Positions 29,190 to 39,406 of a stretch of DNA of 64,000 bases are shown here, piece by piece. The notes under the pieces are model-generated. The model saw nothing but the letters and a program-made list of their open reading frames with translations. It did no database searches and had not been told where the DNA came from. Each line of letters starts with the position of its first letter. Within the stretch, counting starts at the first letter, position 1. Location: positions 268,501 through 332,500 of the forward strand of contig NZ_CP059183.1 of NCBI RefSeq assembly GCF_014251275.1, read 5' to 3'. This DNA is from Blattabacterium cuenoti (GTDB lineage: Bacteria; Bacteroidota; Bacteroidia; Flavobacteriales; Blattabacteriaceae). A program made the position numbers and the translations under genes.

Positions 29190-30098
29190 ATGTTCATGGG
29201 GACTATTTACAAATTTTATTATTTGTTTCAAAAAACTCTTAAAAAGTTATATAAAGAACCTAAAGAATTAGATAATATATTCTTTTTGCTTACTACTCAT
29301 ATTTTAAAATGTGATAAAACAACTATTTTATTAAAACTTATTTATAGAAAAAAAATAAAAATTTTTCTTTATGAAAAATTACTTAGAAAGTTATGGGAAC
29401 TGAAAAAAAATAGACCTATTCAATATGTTATTGGAAAGGCATTTTTCTTTGAAAATGAGTTTATCGTTAATGAAACTGTATTTATTCCAAGACCAGAAAC
29501 TGAAGAATTAGTAGCTTGGATCCTTAAAGATCATAGAAAAAACAATAAAAGAATTCAAATATTTGATATTGGGACGGGAAGTGGATGCATTAGTATTACC
29601 TTAAAAAAGAAAATACCTGAAATTGAGCATATTTATGCGATTGATTATTCTAAAAAAATTATAAACCTAGCTAAGAAAAATGCAAAACTACATAATGTAA
29701 AAATATCATTCATTCATATGGATATTCTTAAATGTTTATTACCTTTTTCTAAAAAAATTATAGGTAATATAGGTAATAATAAAACTAATATCATTGTTAG
29801 TAATCCACCTTACATAAGACTTTATGAAAAAAAATTTTTGCATCCTAATATTACTCAATACGAACCTTTCAAGGCTTTATTTGTTCCAGATGAAAATCCC
29901 TTAATTTTCTATAAAAAAATTTTTTCTTTTATAAAAACTACATTTACTGGTGTAGTTTTTATCTATTTAGAAATAAACCAGTTTATTTATATAGATATTC
30001 TTTGTTTTTTAAAAAAAAAAGGATGTTATAACATAGAAATAAAAAAAGATTATTATGGTTTTTTTAGAATTATTCGTGCAAAATATTATTGTATATGA
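29190..30098 (+). CDS. prmC: Peptide chain release factor N5-glutamine methyltransferase
   Basis: Methylates the GGQ glutamine of release factors RF1 and RF2. The protein has 302 residues. The N-terminal helical domain is followed by PIQYVIGKAFFFENEF and FIPRPETEELVAW. The SAM site is IFDIGTGSGCISITL and the catalytic motif is VSNPPYI. The ATG at 29190 is used; another at 29196 would drop two residues. Its TGA overlaps the ligA ATG as ATGA at 30095-30098. Confidence 0.94.
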   Translation: MFMGTIYKFYYLFQKTLKKLYKEPKELDNIFFLLTTHILKCDKTTILLKLIYRKKIKIFLYEKLLRKLWELKKNRPIQYVIGKAFFFENEFIVNETVFIPRPETEELVAWILKDHRKNNKRIQIFDIGTGSGCISITLKKKIPEIEHIYAIDYSKKIINLAKKNAKLHNVKISFIHMDILKCLLPFSKKIIGNIGNNKTNIIVSNPPYIRLYEKKFLHPNITQYEPFKALFVPDENPLIFYKKIFSFIKTTFTGVVFIYLEINQFIYIDILCFLKKKGCYNIEIKKDYYGFFRIIRAKYYCI

Positions 30099-32107
30099 AT
30101 ATGAAAGAGAAAAAAAAAGGAAAAAAAATTGATAGAAAAAGTAAAAATAAAATCTATAAACTAAGGAAAAAGTTATCAGAGTATAATTTAAAATACTATA
30201 ATTTACATAGATCTGATATATCAGATTTTTCTTTCGATAAAAAAATGAAAGAATTATATGATCTGGAAAAAACATATCCATATTTATATGATTCCACTTC
30301 TCCAACTTTAAATGTTGGGGTAAAAACAAATGGTAAAAATTATTATAAATACAAATACAAAATGTATTCTATAAATAATTGTTATTCTAAAAAAGAATTG
30401 AAAATTTGGGAAAAAAAAATAAGAAAATCAATTGCAAATTTTTCTTTTATATGTGAAATTAAATATGATGGAGTATCCATAAATCTAATTTATAAAAAAG
30501 GTATATTATCTAATGCAATCACTCGTGGAGATGGAGAAACAGGAGAAGATATAATAGATAAAATACGAACTATAAAATCTATTCCACAAAAATTAAAAGG
30601 CAAAAACTACCCCTTTTATATGGAGATACGAGGAGAAATTTTTATTCCTATAAAAGATTTCATAGAAATTAATAAAAATCGTGTTAAAAATGGAAATAAT
30701 CCATATTCTAATCCTAGAAATACGGCTAGTGGAATTATTCAAATACGTGATAAAGAAATAATAAAAAATATAAATTTATATTTCGTTGCATTTAATGCCG
30801 TAAGATTAGAACATTCTCAATATGAATCTTTAAAAAAAATGAAGTATTGGGGATTTAAAACCCCAGAATTTTCACGTTTATGTAAAAATTTACAAGAAGT
30901 ATTTAATTACATAGATTTTTGTACAATTAAAAAAAATAAACTTCCTTATAAAATAGATGGAATTGTTATTAAAGTAAATGAATATAGACAAAAATTCATT
31001 TTAGGATACACAGAAAAATTTCCACGTTGGGCAATAGCCTATAAGTTTAAACAAAAACTTTCAGAGTCTAAACTAAGCAACATAACTTTTCAAGTAGGAC
31101 GTACTGGAATTATAACTCCGATAGCTAATATTAAACCAATTATAATTTCTGGTACTATAGTAAAAAAAGTATCATTATATAATGATACTTTTATTCAAAA
31201 AAAAGGAATTTATCATGGAGACACTATTTTTTTAGAAAAAGGAGGTGATATTATTCCAAAATTAACAAAAATAAATACAAAAAAAAGATTAATAAATTCT
31301 ATTCCTATATCTTTTTTAAAGAATTGTCCATCATGTTATAGTATATTAACAAAGAAAAATGCATTATTTTATTGTACAAATAATAATTGTTATTCAAAAA
31401 GAATAATGAGATTAAAACACTTTTCTAGCGATAAAGCAATGAATATAAAAAATATTGGAGAAAAAATGATTGAAAAACTATATTTTCATGGTTTTTTATA
31501 TGATTTTCCTGATTTTTTCAATTTGAGTAAAGAAAATTTTCTTCAAATAGATAAAGTAAAAGAAAAACTGGCTAATAATATTATTAGAAGTATAGAAATT
31601 TCTAAAAAAAGTACTTATAACAAAGTATTACATGCTTTAGGTATTCGTTATGTTGGAGAATATATATCCAATATATTAGAAAAAAATTTCTTAAACATTC
31701 ATTATCTTATACATGCAAGTTATGACCAATTAATTTCCATATTAGGTATTGGAGAAAAAATTGCTAAAAGTATTATTAATTATTTTTCCATAAAACAAAA
31801 CCGAACAGTAATTAAAGAACTTATTAAAATTGGATTAAAATTTTCTCAATCAAAAGTTAAAAAGGAAAATAATCCTATAAAAGGGAATTATTTTGTTTTT
31901 ACAGGTAAATTATCCTGTATGACGCGAAATAAAGCTAAAAGTATAATAGAATCATTAGGTGGCGTCGTATTAAATACTGTAAATAATAAAATTAATTTCA
32001 TAATAGTTGGAAAAAATTATGGATCTAAATTAGAAAAAAGTATGAATAAAAATAATATAAAAATTTTAACAGAAGATCTTTTTATAAAGATGCTTAAAAA
32101 AAAATAA
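30095..32107 (+). CDS. ligA: NAD-dependent DNA ligase
   Basis: Seals nicks in replication and repair. From the ATG at 30095 the protein has 670 residues. The adenylation domain holds the nucleophile lysine in CEIKYDGVS, with TRGDGETGEDI and PRNTASG nearby. The OB fold, the four-cysteine zinc finger (CPSCYSILTKKNALFYC and a following C), the HhH repeats and the C-terminal BRCT domain (GNYFVFTGKLSCMTRNKA) are all present. The start is chosen because it overlaps the prmC stop as ATGA. Confidence 0.95.
   Translation: MNMKEKKKGKKIDRKSKNKIYKLRKKLSEYNLKYYNLHRSDISDFSFDKKMKELYDLEKTYPYLYDSTSPTLNVGVKTNGKNYYKYKYKMYSINNCYSKKELKIWEKKIRKSIANFSFICEIKYDGVSINLIYKKGILSNAITRGDGETGEDIIDKIRTIKSIPQKLKGKNYPFYMEIRGEIFIPIKDFIEINKNRVKNGNNPYSNPRNTASGIIQIRDKEIIKNINLYFVAFNAVRLEHSQYESLKKMKYWGFKTPEFSRLCKNLQEVFNYIDFCTIKKNKLPYKIDGIVIKVNEYRQKFILGYTEKFPRWAIAYKFKQKLSESKLSNITFQVGRTGIITPIANIKPIIISGTIVKKVSLYNDTFIQKKGIYHGDTIFLEKGGDIIPKLTKINTKKRLINSIPISFLKNCPSCYSILTKKNALFYCTNNNCYSKRIMRLKHFSSDKAMNIKNIGEKMIEKLYFHGFLYDFPDFFNLSKENFLQIDKVKEKLANNIIRSIEISKKSTYNKVLHALGIRYVGEYISNILEKNFLNIHYLIHASYDQLISILGIGEKIAKSIINYFSIKQNRTVIKELIKIGLKFSQSKVKKENNPIKGNYFVFTGKLSCMTRNKAKSIIESLGGVVLNTVNNKINFIIVGKNYGSKLEKSMNKNNIKILTEDLFIKMLKKK
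31165..31192. repeat. Perfect 28-base palindrome inside ligA
   Basis: Fourteen bases starting AAAAGTATCATTAT are followed with no spacer by their exact reverse complement. It falls in the OB-fold coding region and keeps the frame. It could extrude as a cruciform or let the mRNA fold; no known motif was recognised. Confidence 0.75.
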
Positions 32108-32159
32108 AAATATATTTTATTAACATTTAACATATTTTTATAAACTATTTTCAAAAGAA

Positions 32160-32188
32160 AAATCCTTACTGTAAAGGGTTTTTTTTTT
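32160..32188 (+). terminator. Intrinsic terminator after ligA
   Basis: Arms AAATCCTT (32160-32167) and AAGGGTTT (32174-32181) form an eight-base-pair stem with one G-U pair and a six-base loop, followed by seven more T (32182-32188). It lies 53 bases after the ligA stop and before lon on the same strand, so it probably ends the prmC-ligA transcript. Confidence 0.65.
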
Positions 32189-32280
32189 CATATAGAAAAA
32201 AGTATATTTAGTTTTGTTCTAATTAATTTTTTTTTAATTTATCATCATTTGCATCGTTTAAGTATGAAATCTATTTTTTT

Positions 32281-34683
32281 ATGTTACTAAAAAATATATT
32301 TACCGAATCTGGATTTGAGTCTGAAACTGAATTTATTCCAATAATGAGTCAAGATGAAGAAGATCAGCTACTTAAAGACGATATTCCCGAACAAATATGT
32401 ATATTAACAGTAAGGAATATGGTTTTATATTCTGGAATTGTTTTTCCAATTATTGCAGGAAGAAGTGGATCAATACAATTATTACAAGATGCTTATGGAT
32501 TAGATAAAACAGTAGGAGTACTTACACAGAAAAATTCTGAAATAGAAAATCTTAGTGAAAAAGATTTGTATACAATTGGCACTGTAGCTAAAATATTGAA
32601 ATTGTTAAAAATGCCTGATGGAAATACTACTGTAATTTTACAGGGAAAAAGAAGATTTAAAGTGAATAGGTTTATACAAAACAATCCTTATTTTAAAGCT
32701 GAAATTATAGCTTTAGAAGAAAATAAACCTTCCTGTAAGGATAAAGAATACATTGCTATGGTAGAATCTATAAAGGAAGTAGCTATAAAGATTATTCAGG
32801 ATAATCCTAATATACCATCTGAAGCCAGTATTGCAATACGAAATATAGAAAGTCCTTCTTTTTTAATAAATTTTGTAGCAGCTAATATGAATTTAGCTAC
32901 TAATGATAAACAAAAATTATTAGAATACGATGATCTAAAAAAAAGAGCTATGGAAACTTTGAGATTTTTAAACCTTGAACATCAGCAAATTAAATTAAAA
33001 AATGACATACAATCTCGTGTTAGAAGTGATATGGACCAACAACAAAGAGAATATTTTTTACATCAGCAAATTAAAGCAATTCAAGAAGAGTTAGGAGATA
33101 TTTCCTATGAAAAAGAAATTGATGAAATGCGGGAAAAAGCGTATAAGAAAAAATGGCCAAAAGAAGCTAAGAAACAATTTGAAAGAGAACTTATAAAAAT
33201 GCAAAGAACAAATCCTCAAATGCCAGAGTATACTGTACAAAGAAATTATTTGGAATTAATGTTAGATCTTCCTTGGAAAAAATATTCAAGGGACAGTTTT
33301 GATTTAGAATATGCACAAAAGATATTAGATAGAGATCATTATGGATTAGAAAAAGTAAAAGAACGTATTATAGAATATTTGGCTGTCTTAAAATTAAGAG
33401 GAGATATGCGTTCCCCTATATTATGTTTTTTCGGACCCCCTGGAGTAGGTAAAACATCCTTAGGAAAATCTATAGCAACTGCCATAAAAAGAAAATATAT
33501 ACGTATTTCTTTGGGTGGATTACACGACGAATCAGAAATACGAGGTCACAGGAGAACTTATATTGGGGCAATGCCAGGTAGATTATTACAGTCCATTAGA
33601 AAAGTTGGAACATCTAATCCTGTTTTTGTAATTGACGAAATTGATAAAATGAGCTTGGGAACTAATGGAGATCCTTCTTCTGCTATGTTAGAAGTTTTAG
33701 ATCCGGAACAAAATACTTCATTTTACGACAATTTTTTGGAAATGGGTTATGATTTATCAAAAGTATTGTTTATTGCTACAGCTAATTCATTAACTAATGT
33801 CCAACCTGCACTTATAGATAGAATGGAAATAATAGAAATTAACGGATATACCGTAGAGGAAAAAACAAAGATTGTAAAAAAGCACATTTTACCAAAACAA
33901 TTGAAGGAAAATGGTTTAAAAAAATATGATTTAACACTAGGATCTAGACAAATAGAAAAGGTAATTGTAAGCTATACTAGAGAATCTGGATTAAGAACTC
34001 TAGAAAAACATATAGCTAAATTAGCACGTTATGCAGCAAAACACATTGCAATGAATAAAAAATATATTAAACGTATAAATGTTAAAAAAATAGAAAATAT
34101 TCTTGGAATACCAAATGATCCAGATCGTTATGAAGGGAATCATATCCCAGGCGTTGTAACTGGGCTAGCTTGGACTATTTTTGGAGGAGATATTTTATAC
34201 ATAGAATCTATTTTATCTAATGGAAAAGGAAATTTAAGCATAACTGGAAATTTGGGAGAAATAATGAAAGAATCCGCAACAATTGCTTTACATTATATTA
34301 AAGCTAATTATAAAGAATTTAATATAAATCCTTTAATGTTTGAAGAGAAAAATGTACATATTCATGTTCCTGAAGGATCTGTTCCTAAAGATGGGCCGTC
34401 AGCAGGAATTACTATGTTAACCTCTATGGTCTCTATTTACACAAATAGAAAATTAAAACCAAATTTAGCTATGACTGGGGAAATCACATTGAGAGGTAAA
34501 GTCCTTCCTGTAGGTGGAATTAAAGAAAAAATTCTAGCAGCTAAACGAGCTAATATAAAGGAGATTATTCTTTCTAAAGATAATAAAAAAGATGTAGAAG
34601 AAATTAAGTTAGAATACCTAAAAGGATTAACATTTGATTATGTTAAAAATATTAATGATGTTATTCATTTATCTTTATTATAA
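32281..34683 (+). CDS. lon: ATP-dependent protease Lon
   Basis: Cytosolic AAA+ serine protease that degrades misfolded and regulatory proteins; 800 residues. The N-terminal LON domain (VLYSGIVFPIIAGR) is followed by the coiled region and the ATPase with GPPGVGKT at 385-392 and FVIDEIDKM. The protease dyad is S707 in PKDGPSAGITM and K748 in GGIKEKILAAKRA. The gene stands alone after a terminator, so it probably has its own promoter in 32189-32280. Confidence 0.97.
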   Translation: MLLKNIFTESGFESETEFIPIMSQDEEDQLLKDDIPEQICILTVRNMVLYSGIVFPIIAGRSGSIQLLQDAYGLDKTVGVLTQKNSEIENLSEKDLYTIGTVAKILKLLKMPDGNTTVILQGKRRFKVNRFIQNNPYFKAEIIALEENKPSCKDKEYIAMVESIKEVAIKIIQDNPNIPSEASIAIRNIESPSFLINFVAANMNLATNDKQKLLEYDDLKKRAMETLRFLNLEHQQIKLKNDIQSRVRSDMDQQQREYFLHQQIKAIQEELGDISYEKEIDEMREKAYKKKWPKEAKKQFERELIKMQRTNPQMPEYTVQRNYLELMLDLPWKKYSRDSFDLEYAQKILDRDHYGLEKVKERIIEYLAVLKLRGDMRSPILCFFGPPGVGKTSLGKSIATAIKRKYIRISLGGLHDESEIRGHRRTYIGAMPGRLLQSIRKVGTSNPVFVIDEIDKMSLGTNGDPSSAMLEVLDPEQNTSFYDNFLEMGYDLSKVLFIATANSLTNVQPALIDRMEIIEINGYTVEEKTKIVKKHILPKQLKENGLKKYDLTLGSRQIEKVIVSYTRESGLRTLEKHIAKLARYAAKHIAMNKKYIKRINVKKIENILGIPNDPDRYEGNHIPGVVTGLAWTIFGGDILYIESILSNGKGNLSITGNLGEIMKESATIALHYIKANYKEFNINPLMFEEKNVHIHVPEGSVPKDGPSAGITMLTSMVSIYTNRKLKPNLAMTGEITLRGKVLPVGGIKEKILAAKRANIKEIILSKDNKKDVEEIKLEYLKGLTFDYVKNINDVIHLSLL

Positions 34684-34705
34684 AAATAATTAAGTTCTAT
34701 TATTG

Positions 34706-35962
34706 ATGAATGAATTAAAACATACAACAATAAAACCTATTTCTAAAGATAATTTAATGAAATTAGCAAAGAAATACGGAACACCTATTTACATATATGA
34801 TTCCTGTAAAATACAGGAGCAATATGAAAAAATGAATAATGCTTTTAGTAGAATAAAAAAGCTTAGAATTAATTATGCTTGTAAAGCTAATACCAATCCT
34901 AATATATTAAAAATATTAAAAAAAATGGGGTGTGGATTAGATACTGTTTCTATTCAAGAGATTGAAATAGGATTAAAAGTTGGATTTTTACCAAAAGAAA
35001 TAATATTTACTCCTAATTGTGTATCAATTAAAGAAATTGAAAAAGCAGTAGGATTAGGAGTTAGAATAAATTTAGATAATTTATCCATTTTAGAACAATT
35101 TGGAGAGTTATTTAAAAACTATTCTATAGGAATAAGAATAAATCCACATATAATGGCAGGAGGAAATAAAAAAATTTCCGTAGGACATATAGATTCAAAA
35201 TTTGGAATATCCTATTATCAAATTCCTCATATAAAAAGAATATTACGTAATACAGGACTAAAAATAGAAGGTATTCATATGCATACAGGATCAGATATAT
35301 CTGATATAAATCATTTCATAACAGCATCTGAAATATTATTTAAAACAGCTATAGATTTTCCTGATCTAGATTACCTAAATTTAGGAAGTGGATTTAAAGT
35401 TCCATATACCCAAAAAGACCTAAAAACTGATCTCATATATTTAAGTAATTGTATAACAAATAAATTTAATGATTTTTGCAATGTTTATGGTAGAAAAATA
35501 TCTTTGATATTTGAACCTGGAAAATTTTTAGTAAGTGAATCTGGATATTTTTTAGTAAGTGTTAATGTAATTAAACACACAATTTCTACAGTATTTGCCG
35601 GAGTGAATTCTGGTTTTAATCATTTAATACGCCCTATGTTTTATAATGCGTTTCATTATATTGAAAACATTTCCAATCCAAAAGGTCGATTACGATTTTA
35701 TACAGTAGTAGGATATATTTGCGAATCTGATACTTTTGGAATAAACAGAAAAATTTCTGAAATTCGTGAAGGAGATGTTTTGTGTATAAATAATGCTGGT
35801 GCTTATTGTTTTTCCATGTCCTCAAATTATAATTCTCGTTATAGACCTTCTGAAGTTTTAATTTTAAATGGAGAAGATTTCTTAATAAGAAAAAGAGAAA
35901 CTATGCAGGATATTCTTAGAAATATAGTAGAAATAAATATGGAGAGATGGCAGAGTGGTTAA
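34706..35962 (+). CDS. lysA: Diaminopimelate decarboxylase
   Basis: Last step of lysine synthesis, decarboxylating meso-diaminopimelate. From the ATG at 34706 (preferred to TTG at 34703) the protein has 418 residues. The PLP lysine is K60 in [39 protein letters not shown] and the catalytic CESDTFG are all present. The stop codon lies at 35960-35962, inside tRNA-Ser on the same strand. The last residues, MERWQSG, are therefore encoded by the 5' end of the tRNA, which suggests the original stop was lost and the frame now reads into the tRNA. Confidence 0.94.
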   Translation: MNELKHTTIKPISKDNLMKLAKKYGTPIYIYDSCKIQEQYEKMNNAFSRIKKLRINYACKANTNPNILKILKKMGCGLDTVSIQEIEIGLKVGFLPKEIIFTPNCVSIKEIEKAVGLGVRINLDNLSILEQFGELFKNYSIGIRINPHIMAGGNKKISVGHIDSKFGISYYQIPHIKRILRNTGLKIEGIHMHTGSDISDINHFITASEILFKTAIDFPDLDYLNLGSGFKVPYTQKDLKTDLIYLSNCITNKFNDFCNVYGRKISLIFEPGKFLVSESGYFLVSVNVIKHTISTVFAGVNSGFNHLIRPMFYNAFHYIENISNPKGRLRFYTVVGYICESDTFGINRKISEIREGDVLCINNAGAYCFSMSSNYNSRYRPSEVLILNGEDFLIRKRETMQDILRNIVEINMERWQSG

Positions 35963-36025
35963 ATGCGGCGGTCTTGAAAACCGTTGAGGTAATTTCCTCC
36001 GGGGGTTCGAATCCCTCTCTCTCCG
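35941..36025 (+). tRNA. tRNA-Ser (anticodon TGA)
   Basis: The 85-base gene has acceptor stem GGAGAGA (35941-35947) pairing with TCTCTCC (36018-36024) and G73. The anticodon stem GCGGT/ACCGT holds the loop CTTGAAA, giving anticodon TGA. A long variable arm (GAGGTAATTTCCTC) is typical of serine tRNAs. Its first 22 bases also encode the end and stop codon of lysA. CCA is not encoded. Confidence 0.96.
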
Positions 36026-36048
36026 TTTTATTTTTAAAAATAATATTA

Positions 36049-37758
36049 CTAGCATTTATCATTTTTTTTTTTATGTATAGTATTTAATTTTTTAATTTGT
36101 TCATCAATACTTTCATTGGTTATTTTTTTGAATAATAATGTTAAATTTCCTAATAAATGTCCTGGATACAATAGCTTTTTCATATTCATTAAATTATCCC
36201 AAGAAAAAGGTTTTAAACGAAGCATATTTAATAATTTTTTTGCCGTATGTGGTAGAAATGGCTCAGCTAATTGAGACAGCATAGCAACTATTTGTATGGA
36301 TACATAAAGTATTGTATATAGACGTTTTTTTTTTGTTTTTTTCCAAGGTTCTTCTTCGGTTAAATATTTATTTCCTATTCTAGCTAATTTCATAAAATGT
36401 GATAAAGACTCTTTGAACTTATAAGATTCTATTGAAATGCTTATAATTTTAGGATAATTATTAATTTCTTCTAGTATATTTTTATCTTTTATAGATAAAA
36501 TTCCAGGATTTGGGACAATTCCATTATTGTATTTTTTCACTAGAGTTAAACTTCTATTTATGAAATTTCCTAATACTGCTACTAATTCTGTGTTATTTTT
36601 TCTTTGAAAATCTTTCCAATTAAAATTATTGTCTTTTTTTTCCGGCATATTAGCTATAAGAACATAACGTAATGCATCTTGTTGATTTGGAAAGTCAACA
36701 AGATATTCATGCACCCAAACCGCCCAATTTTTAGAAGTAGATATTTTCCTATTTTCTAAATTGAGAAATTCATTAGCTAATATTTTATCTGGTAAAATAT
36801 ATCCATCATTATATGCCTTTAGAATAATCGGAAAAATAATACAATGAAATACAATATTATCTTTTCCTATAAATTGAATTAATTTGGTTTTTTTATCCTT
36901 CCAATAAGATTTCCAATCAATTTTATTTCGTTTAGACCATTCTATAGTAGAAGATATATATCCTATAGGGGCCTCAAACCAAACATATAAAACTTTTCCT
37001 TTTTCCTTATATTTTTTTATTGGAACAGGAACACCCCAATTTAAATCTCTTGTTATAGGTCTGGGTTCCAATCCTTTTTTTAACCAAGATTTTGCTTGTC
37101 CATATACATTTACTTTCCAATCTTTTTTATGGTGAATTAAAATCCAATTTTCCAAAAATTCTTGGTATTTATTCAAAGGAAGATACCAATGTTTTGTTTT
37201 TTTTAATATAGGTGTGGCCCCACTTATAGTGGATTTAGGGTTTATTAAATCTTCAGGGATTAATGAACTTCCACAATACTCACACTGATCTCCATATGCT
37301 TCTTCTTTTTTACAATGAGGACATATTCCAGATATATACCTATCTGATAAAAATTGTTCATACTTATCATCATAATACTGATAAGATATTTTTTCGAATA
37401 TTTCTTCTTTATTATGAAACTTTATAAAAAAAGATGTAGAAATTTCGTAATGAATTTTTGTAGTAGTTCTAGAATAATTATCAAATTGTATCCCAAAATT
37501 AATAAAGGTATCATGAATCATATAATGATATTTATTTACTATTTCTTTAGGAGTTTTTTTTTCCTTTTTAGCTTGTATTGCAATAGGGACTCCATGTTCA
37601 TCTGAACCACTTATGAAAAGAACATTTTTTTTTTTCTTTCTAAGAAAACGAACGAATACATCTGCTGGTAAATAAACACCTGATAAATGTCCAATATGAA
37701 TTGGTCCGTTTGCATATGGTAAGGCTGCAGTAACTAAATATTTAGTTGATTTTTTCAT
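36049..37758 (-). CDS. metG: Methionyl-tRNA synthetase, short form
   Basis: Charges tRNA-Met. The protein has 569 residues. The HIGH motif is HIGH at 21-24 in [11 protein letters not shown]. The two-knuckle zinc module [17 protein letters not shown] is present, and the KMSKS position reads KISTS. The anticodon-binding helical domain ([13 protein letters not shown]) follows. The protein ends after a short lysine-rich tail, so the C-terminal tRNA-binding/dimerisation appendage found in many bacterial MetG proteins is missing. Confidence 0.94.
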   Translation of the reverse strand: MKKSTKYLVTAALPYANGPIHIGHLSGVYLPADVFVRFLRKKKKNVLFISGSDEHGVPIAIQAKKEKKTPKEIVNKYHYMIHDTFINFGIQFDNYSRTTTKIHYEISTSFFIKFHNKEEIFEKISYQYYDDKYEQFLSDRYISGICPHCKKEEAYGDQCEYCGSSLIPEDLINPKSTISGATPILKKTKHWYLPLNKYQEFLENWILIHHKKDWKVNVYGQAKSWLKKGLEPRPITRDLNWGVPVPIKKYKEKGKVLYVWFEAPIGYISSTIEWSKRNKIDWKSYWKDKKTKLIQFIGKDNIVFHCIIFPIILKAYNDGYILPDKILANEFLNLENRKISTSKNWAVWVHEYLVDFPNQQDALRYVLIANMPEKKDNNFNWKDFQRKNNTELVAVLGNFINRSLTLVKKYNNGIVPNPGILSIKDKNILEEINNYPKIISISIESYKFKESLSHFMKLARIGNKYLTEEEPWKKTKKKRLYTILYVSIQIVAMLSQLAEPFLPHTAKKLLNMLRLKPFSWDNLMNMKKLLYPGHLLGNLTLLFKKITNESIDEQIKKLNTIHKKKNDKC

Positions 37759-37805
37759 AATACATAATTAATTATTGAAAAGAAATTTAAATTAAAAATT
37801 TATAT

Positions 37806-38702
37806 ATGAATAATCATAAAAAATTATTTTTGATAGACGCATATACTCTTATTTATCAAAGTTATTATGCATATATTAAAACTCCTCTTTTTACTTCTTC
37901 AGGACTAAATACTTCTCCTATTATGAATTTCACCCACTTTTTAATAAATACTTTATATAATGAAAATCCAAAATATATGGCAGTTGTTTTTGATACTAAT
38001 CAAGTAACTTTTAGAAAAATAAAATATGAAAAATACAAGAAAAATAGAAAGAAAATGCCAAAAGCTATTGAAATAGCTGTTCCTTATATTGCAAGGATTT
38101 TAGAATCTTTCAAAATTCCATTATTTTATTCTAAACATGGATATGAAGCAGATGATATTATAGGAACAATTGCAAAAATTGCAGAAAAAAAAGGATATAT
38201 TGTTTATATTATATCTTTAGATAAAGACTTTTTTCAACTAGCAACAGAAAACATTAACATTTATATACCTCCATTTAAAGGAAATTCTAAAAAAATATTG
38301 GGGATAGAAGATATTAAAAAAAAATTTGATATTAATCACCCAAAACAAATTATAGATTTATTTAGTATGATTGGAGATCCTTCTGATAATATACCAGGAT
38401 TACCAGGAATAGGAAAGAAAACCGCAAATTTTTTTGTTAAAAAATATGGAAGTATTGAAAATTTATTACATTCTATACATGATTTAAACGGAAAAATGAA
38501 GGAAAACGTTAAAAAAAACAAAAAATTAGGTTTATTATGCAAAAAATTAGTAACTATTATAACTAATGTCCCATTTGTTACTTTCAATGAAAAAAAATTT
38601 TATATAGTAAAACCTAATTGGAATGAAATAGAAAGAATATTCAAAATATTAGAGTTCTCCAGATTATTAAAAATAGCATATTTATACTTTAAAAAAAAAT
38701 AA
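37806..38702 (+). CDS. Stand-alone 5'-3' exonuclease (PolA N-terminal domain)
   Basis: Flap/5' nuclease that would remove RNA primers. It has 298 residues, the size of the N-terminal domain of DNA polymerase I only. Motifs include LIDAYTLIYQSYYAY, YEADDIIGTIAK, ISLDKDFFQL and GDPSDNIPGLPGIGKKTA, covering the acidic metal site and the H3TH region. No proofreading or polymerase domain follows: the stop at 38700-38702 is followed by a 39-base gap and then the convergent nadD. It is probably a PolA trimmed to its nuclease, which would leave primer gaps to be filled by DnaE. Confidence 0.88.
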   Translation: MNNHKKLFLIDAYTLIYQSYYAYIKTPLFTSSGLNTSPIMNFTHFLINTLYNENPKYMAVVFDTNQVTFRKIKYEKYKKNRKKMPKAIEIAVPYIARILESFKIPLFYSKHGYEADDIIGTIAKIAEKKGYIVYIISLDKDFFQLATENINIYIPPFKGNSKKILGIEDIKKKFDINHPKQIIDLFSMIGDPSDNIPGLPGIGKKTANFFVKKYGSIENLLHSIHDLNGKMKENVKKNKKLGLLCKKLVTIITNVPFVTFNEKKFYIVKPNWNEIERIFKILEFSRLLKIAYLYFKKK

Positions 38703-38741
38703 ATTTATAACTTATTTTTAAAACATAAACATACAATACTA

Positions 38742-39334
38742 CTATACACTATACAATTTATTTTTATGGATATAAATCCAAACTTTTTCGTTAAGAAAAG
38801 ATTTAATATTTTTATTGATTCTAATGGAGTTTCTAATAAAAGAAGATGATATTTCAATTATTGGAGCATTTTGTAAAAATACAATATTTTCTTTATTTTC
38901 ATATTCATAAGATGTAGTTTTGTATATCCCCGATCTTGGATATACTAAAATATCATATTGATTTAAAATAATTTTATAATTTTTCCATTTACTAAAAGAA
39001 AAAAAAGAATCTTTTCCCAAAAGAATAAAGAATTTATATTTATCATAAGGATATTTCTTTTTTACATGTATTAAGGTATCTATTGTATAAGAAGGAGTAT
39101 TTCCATATTCAATATCCATAACTACCATCTTTTTGTTTGTGAAAATAGAAAGATTTACCATATTCATTCTATGTTCATAATCTACAAGGATTTTTTTTTT
39201 AATGGATTTTGTGGAGAAACAATAAACCATACATAATCTATATAATCAAATAATTCTATAATGTGTTTTGCAATCATTACATGCCCTAAATGAATTGGAT
39301 TAAAAGATCCGAAATAAAGTACTATTTTTTTCAT
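38742..39334 (-). CDS. nadD: Nicotinate-nucleotide adenylyltransferase, frameshifted in an A10 tract
   Basis: Adenylates nicotinate mononucleotide in NAD synthesis. Reading on the minus strand from ATG at 39334 gives MKKIVLYFGSFNPIHLGHVM, the conserved nucleotidyltransferase opening, and runs to SPQNPLKKK. There a ten-A run (39191-39200 on the plus strand) puts a stop three codons later. The rest of the protein continues in the next frame (KKILVDYEHRMNMVNLS), with FFILLGKDSFFSF and the C-terminal SSSFIRNSI. One extra A would restore a normal protein of about 197 residues. It is either a pseudogene or is rescued by polymerase slippage on the A run. Confidence 0.88.
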
Positions 39335-39350
39335 AAACATAAAATAGATA

Positions 39351-39381
39351 AAATATAGAGTTACAGTAAAACTCTATATTT
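39351..39381 (-). terminator. Hairpin between the porin and nadD genes, possible terminator
   Basis: Arms AAATATAGAGTT (39351-39362) and AACTCTATATTT (39370-39381) pair perfectly over twelve bases around a seven-base loop. It lies 25 bases beyond the porin stop on the minus strand, followed by a T-rich tail (TATCTATTTT). It could end the porin transcript. The tail is weak, so its role as a terminator is only likely. Confidence 0.5.
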
Positions 39382-39406
39382 TTTATTATTTTACTGATTA
39401 AAATTA

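Noticed and set aside
32189..32280. Bacteroidota promoter for lon
   Set aside because: TTTG and A+T-rich stretches occur, but no TTTG and TAnnTTTG pair with proper spacing could be placed.
35525..35561. Two copies of TTTTTAGTAAGTG in lysA
   Set aside because: They encode similar FLVS tracts of the protein core; short and most likely coincidental.
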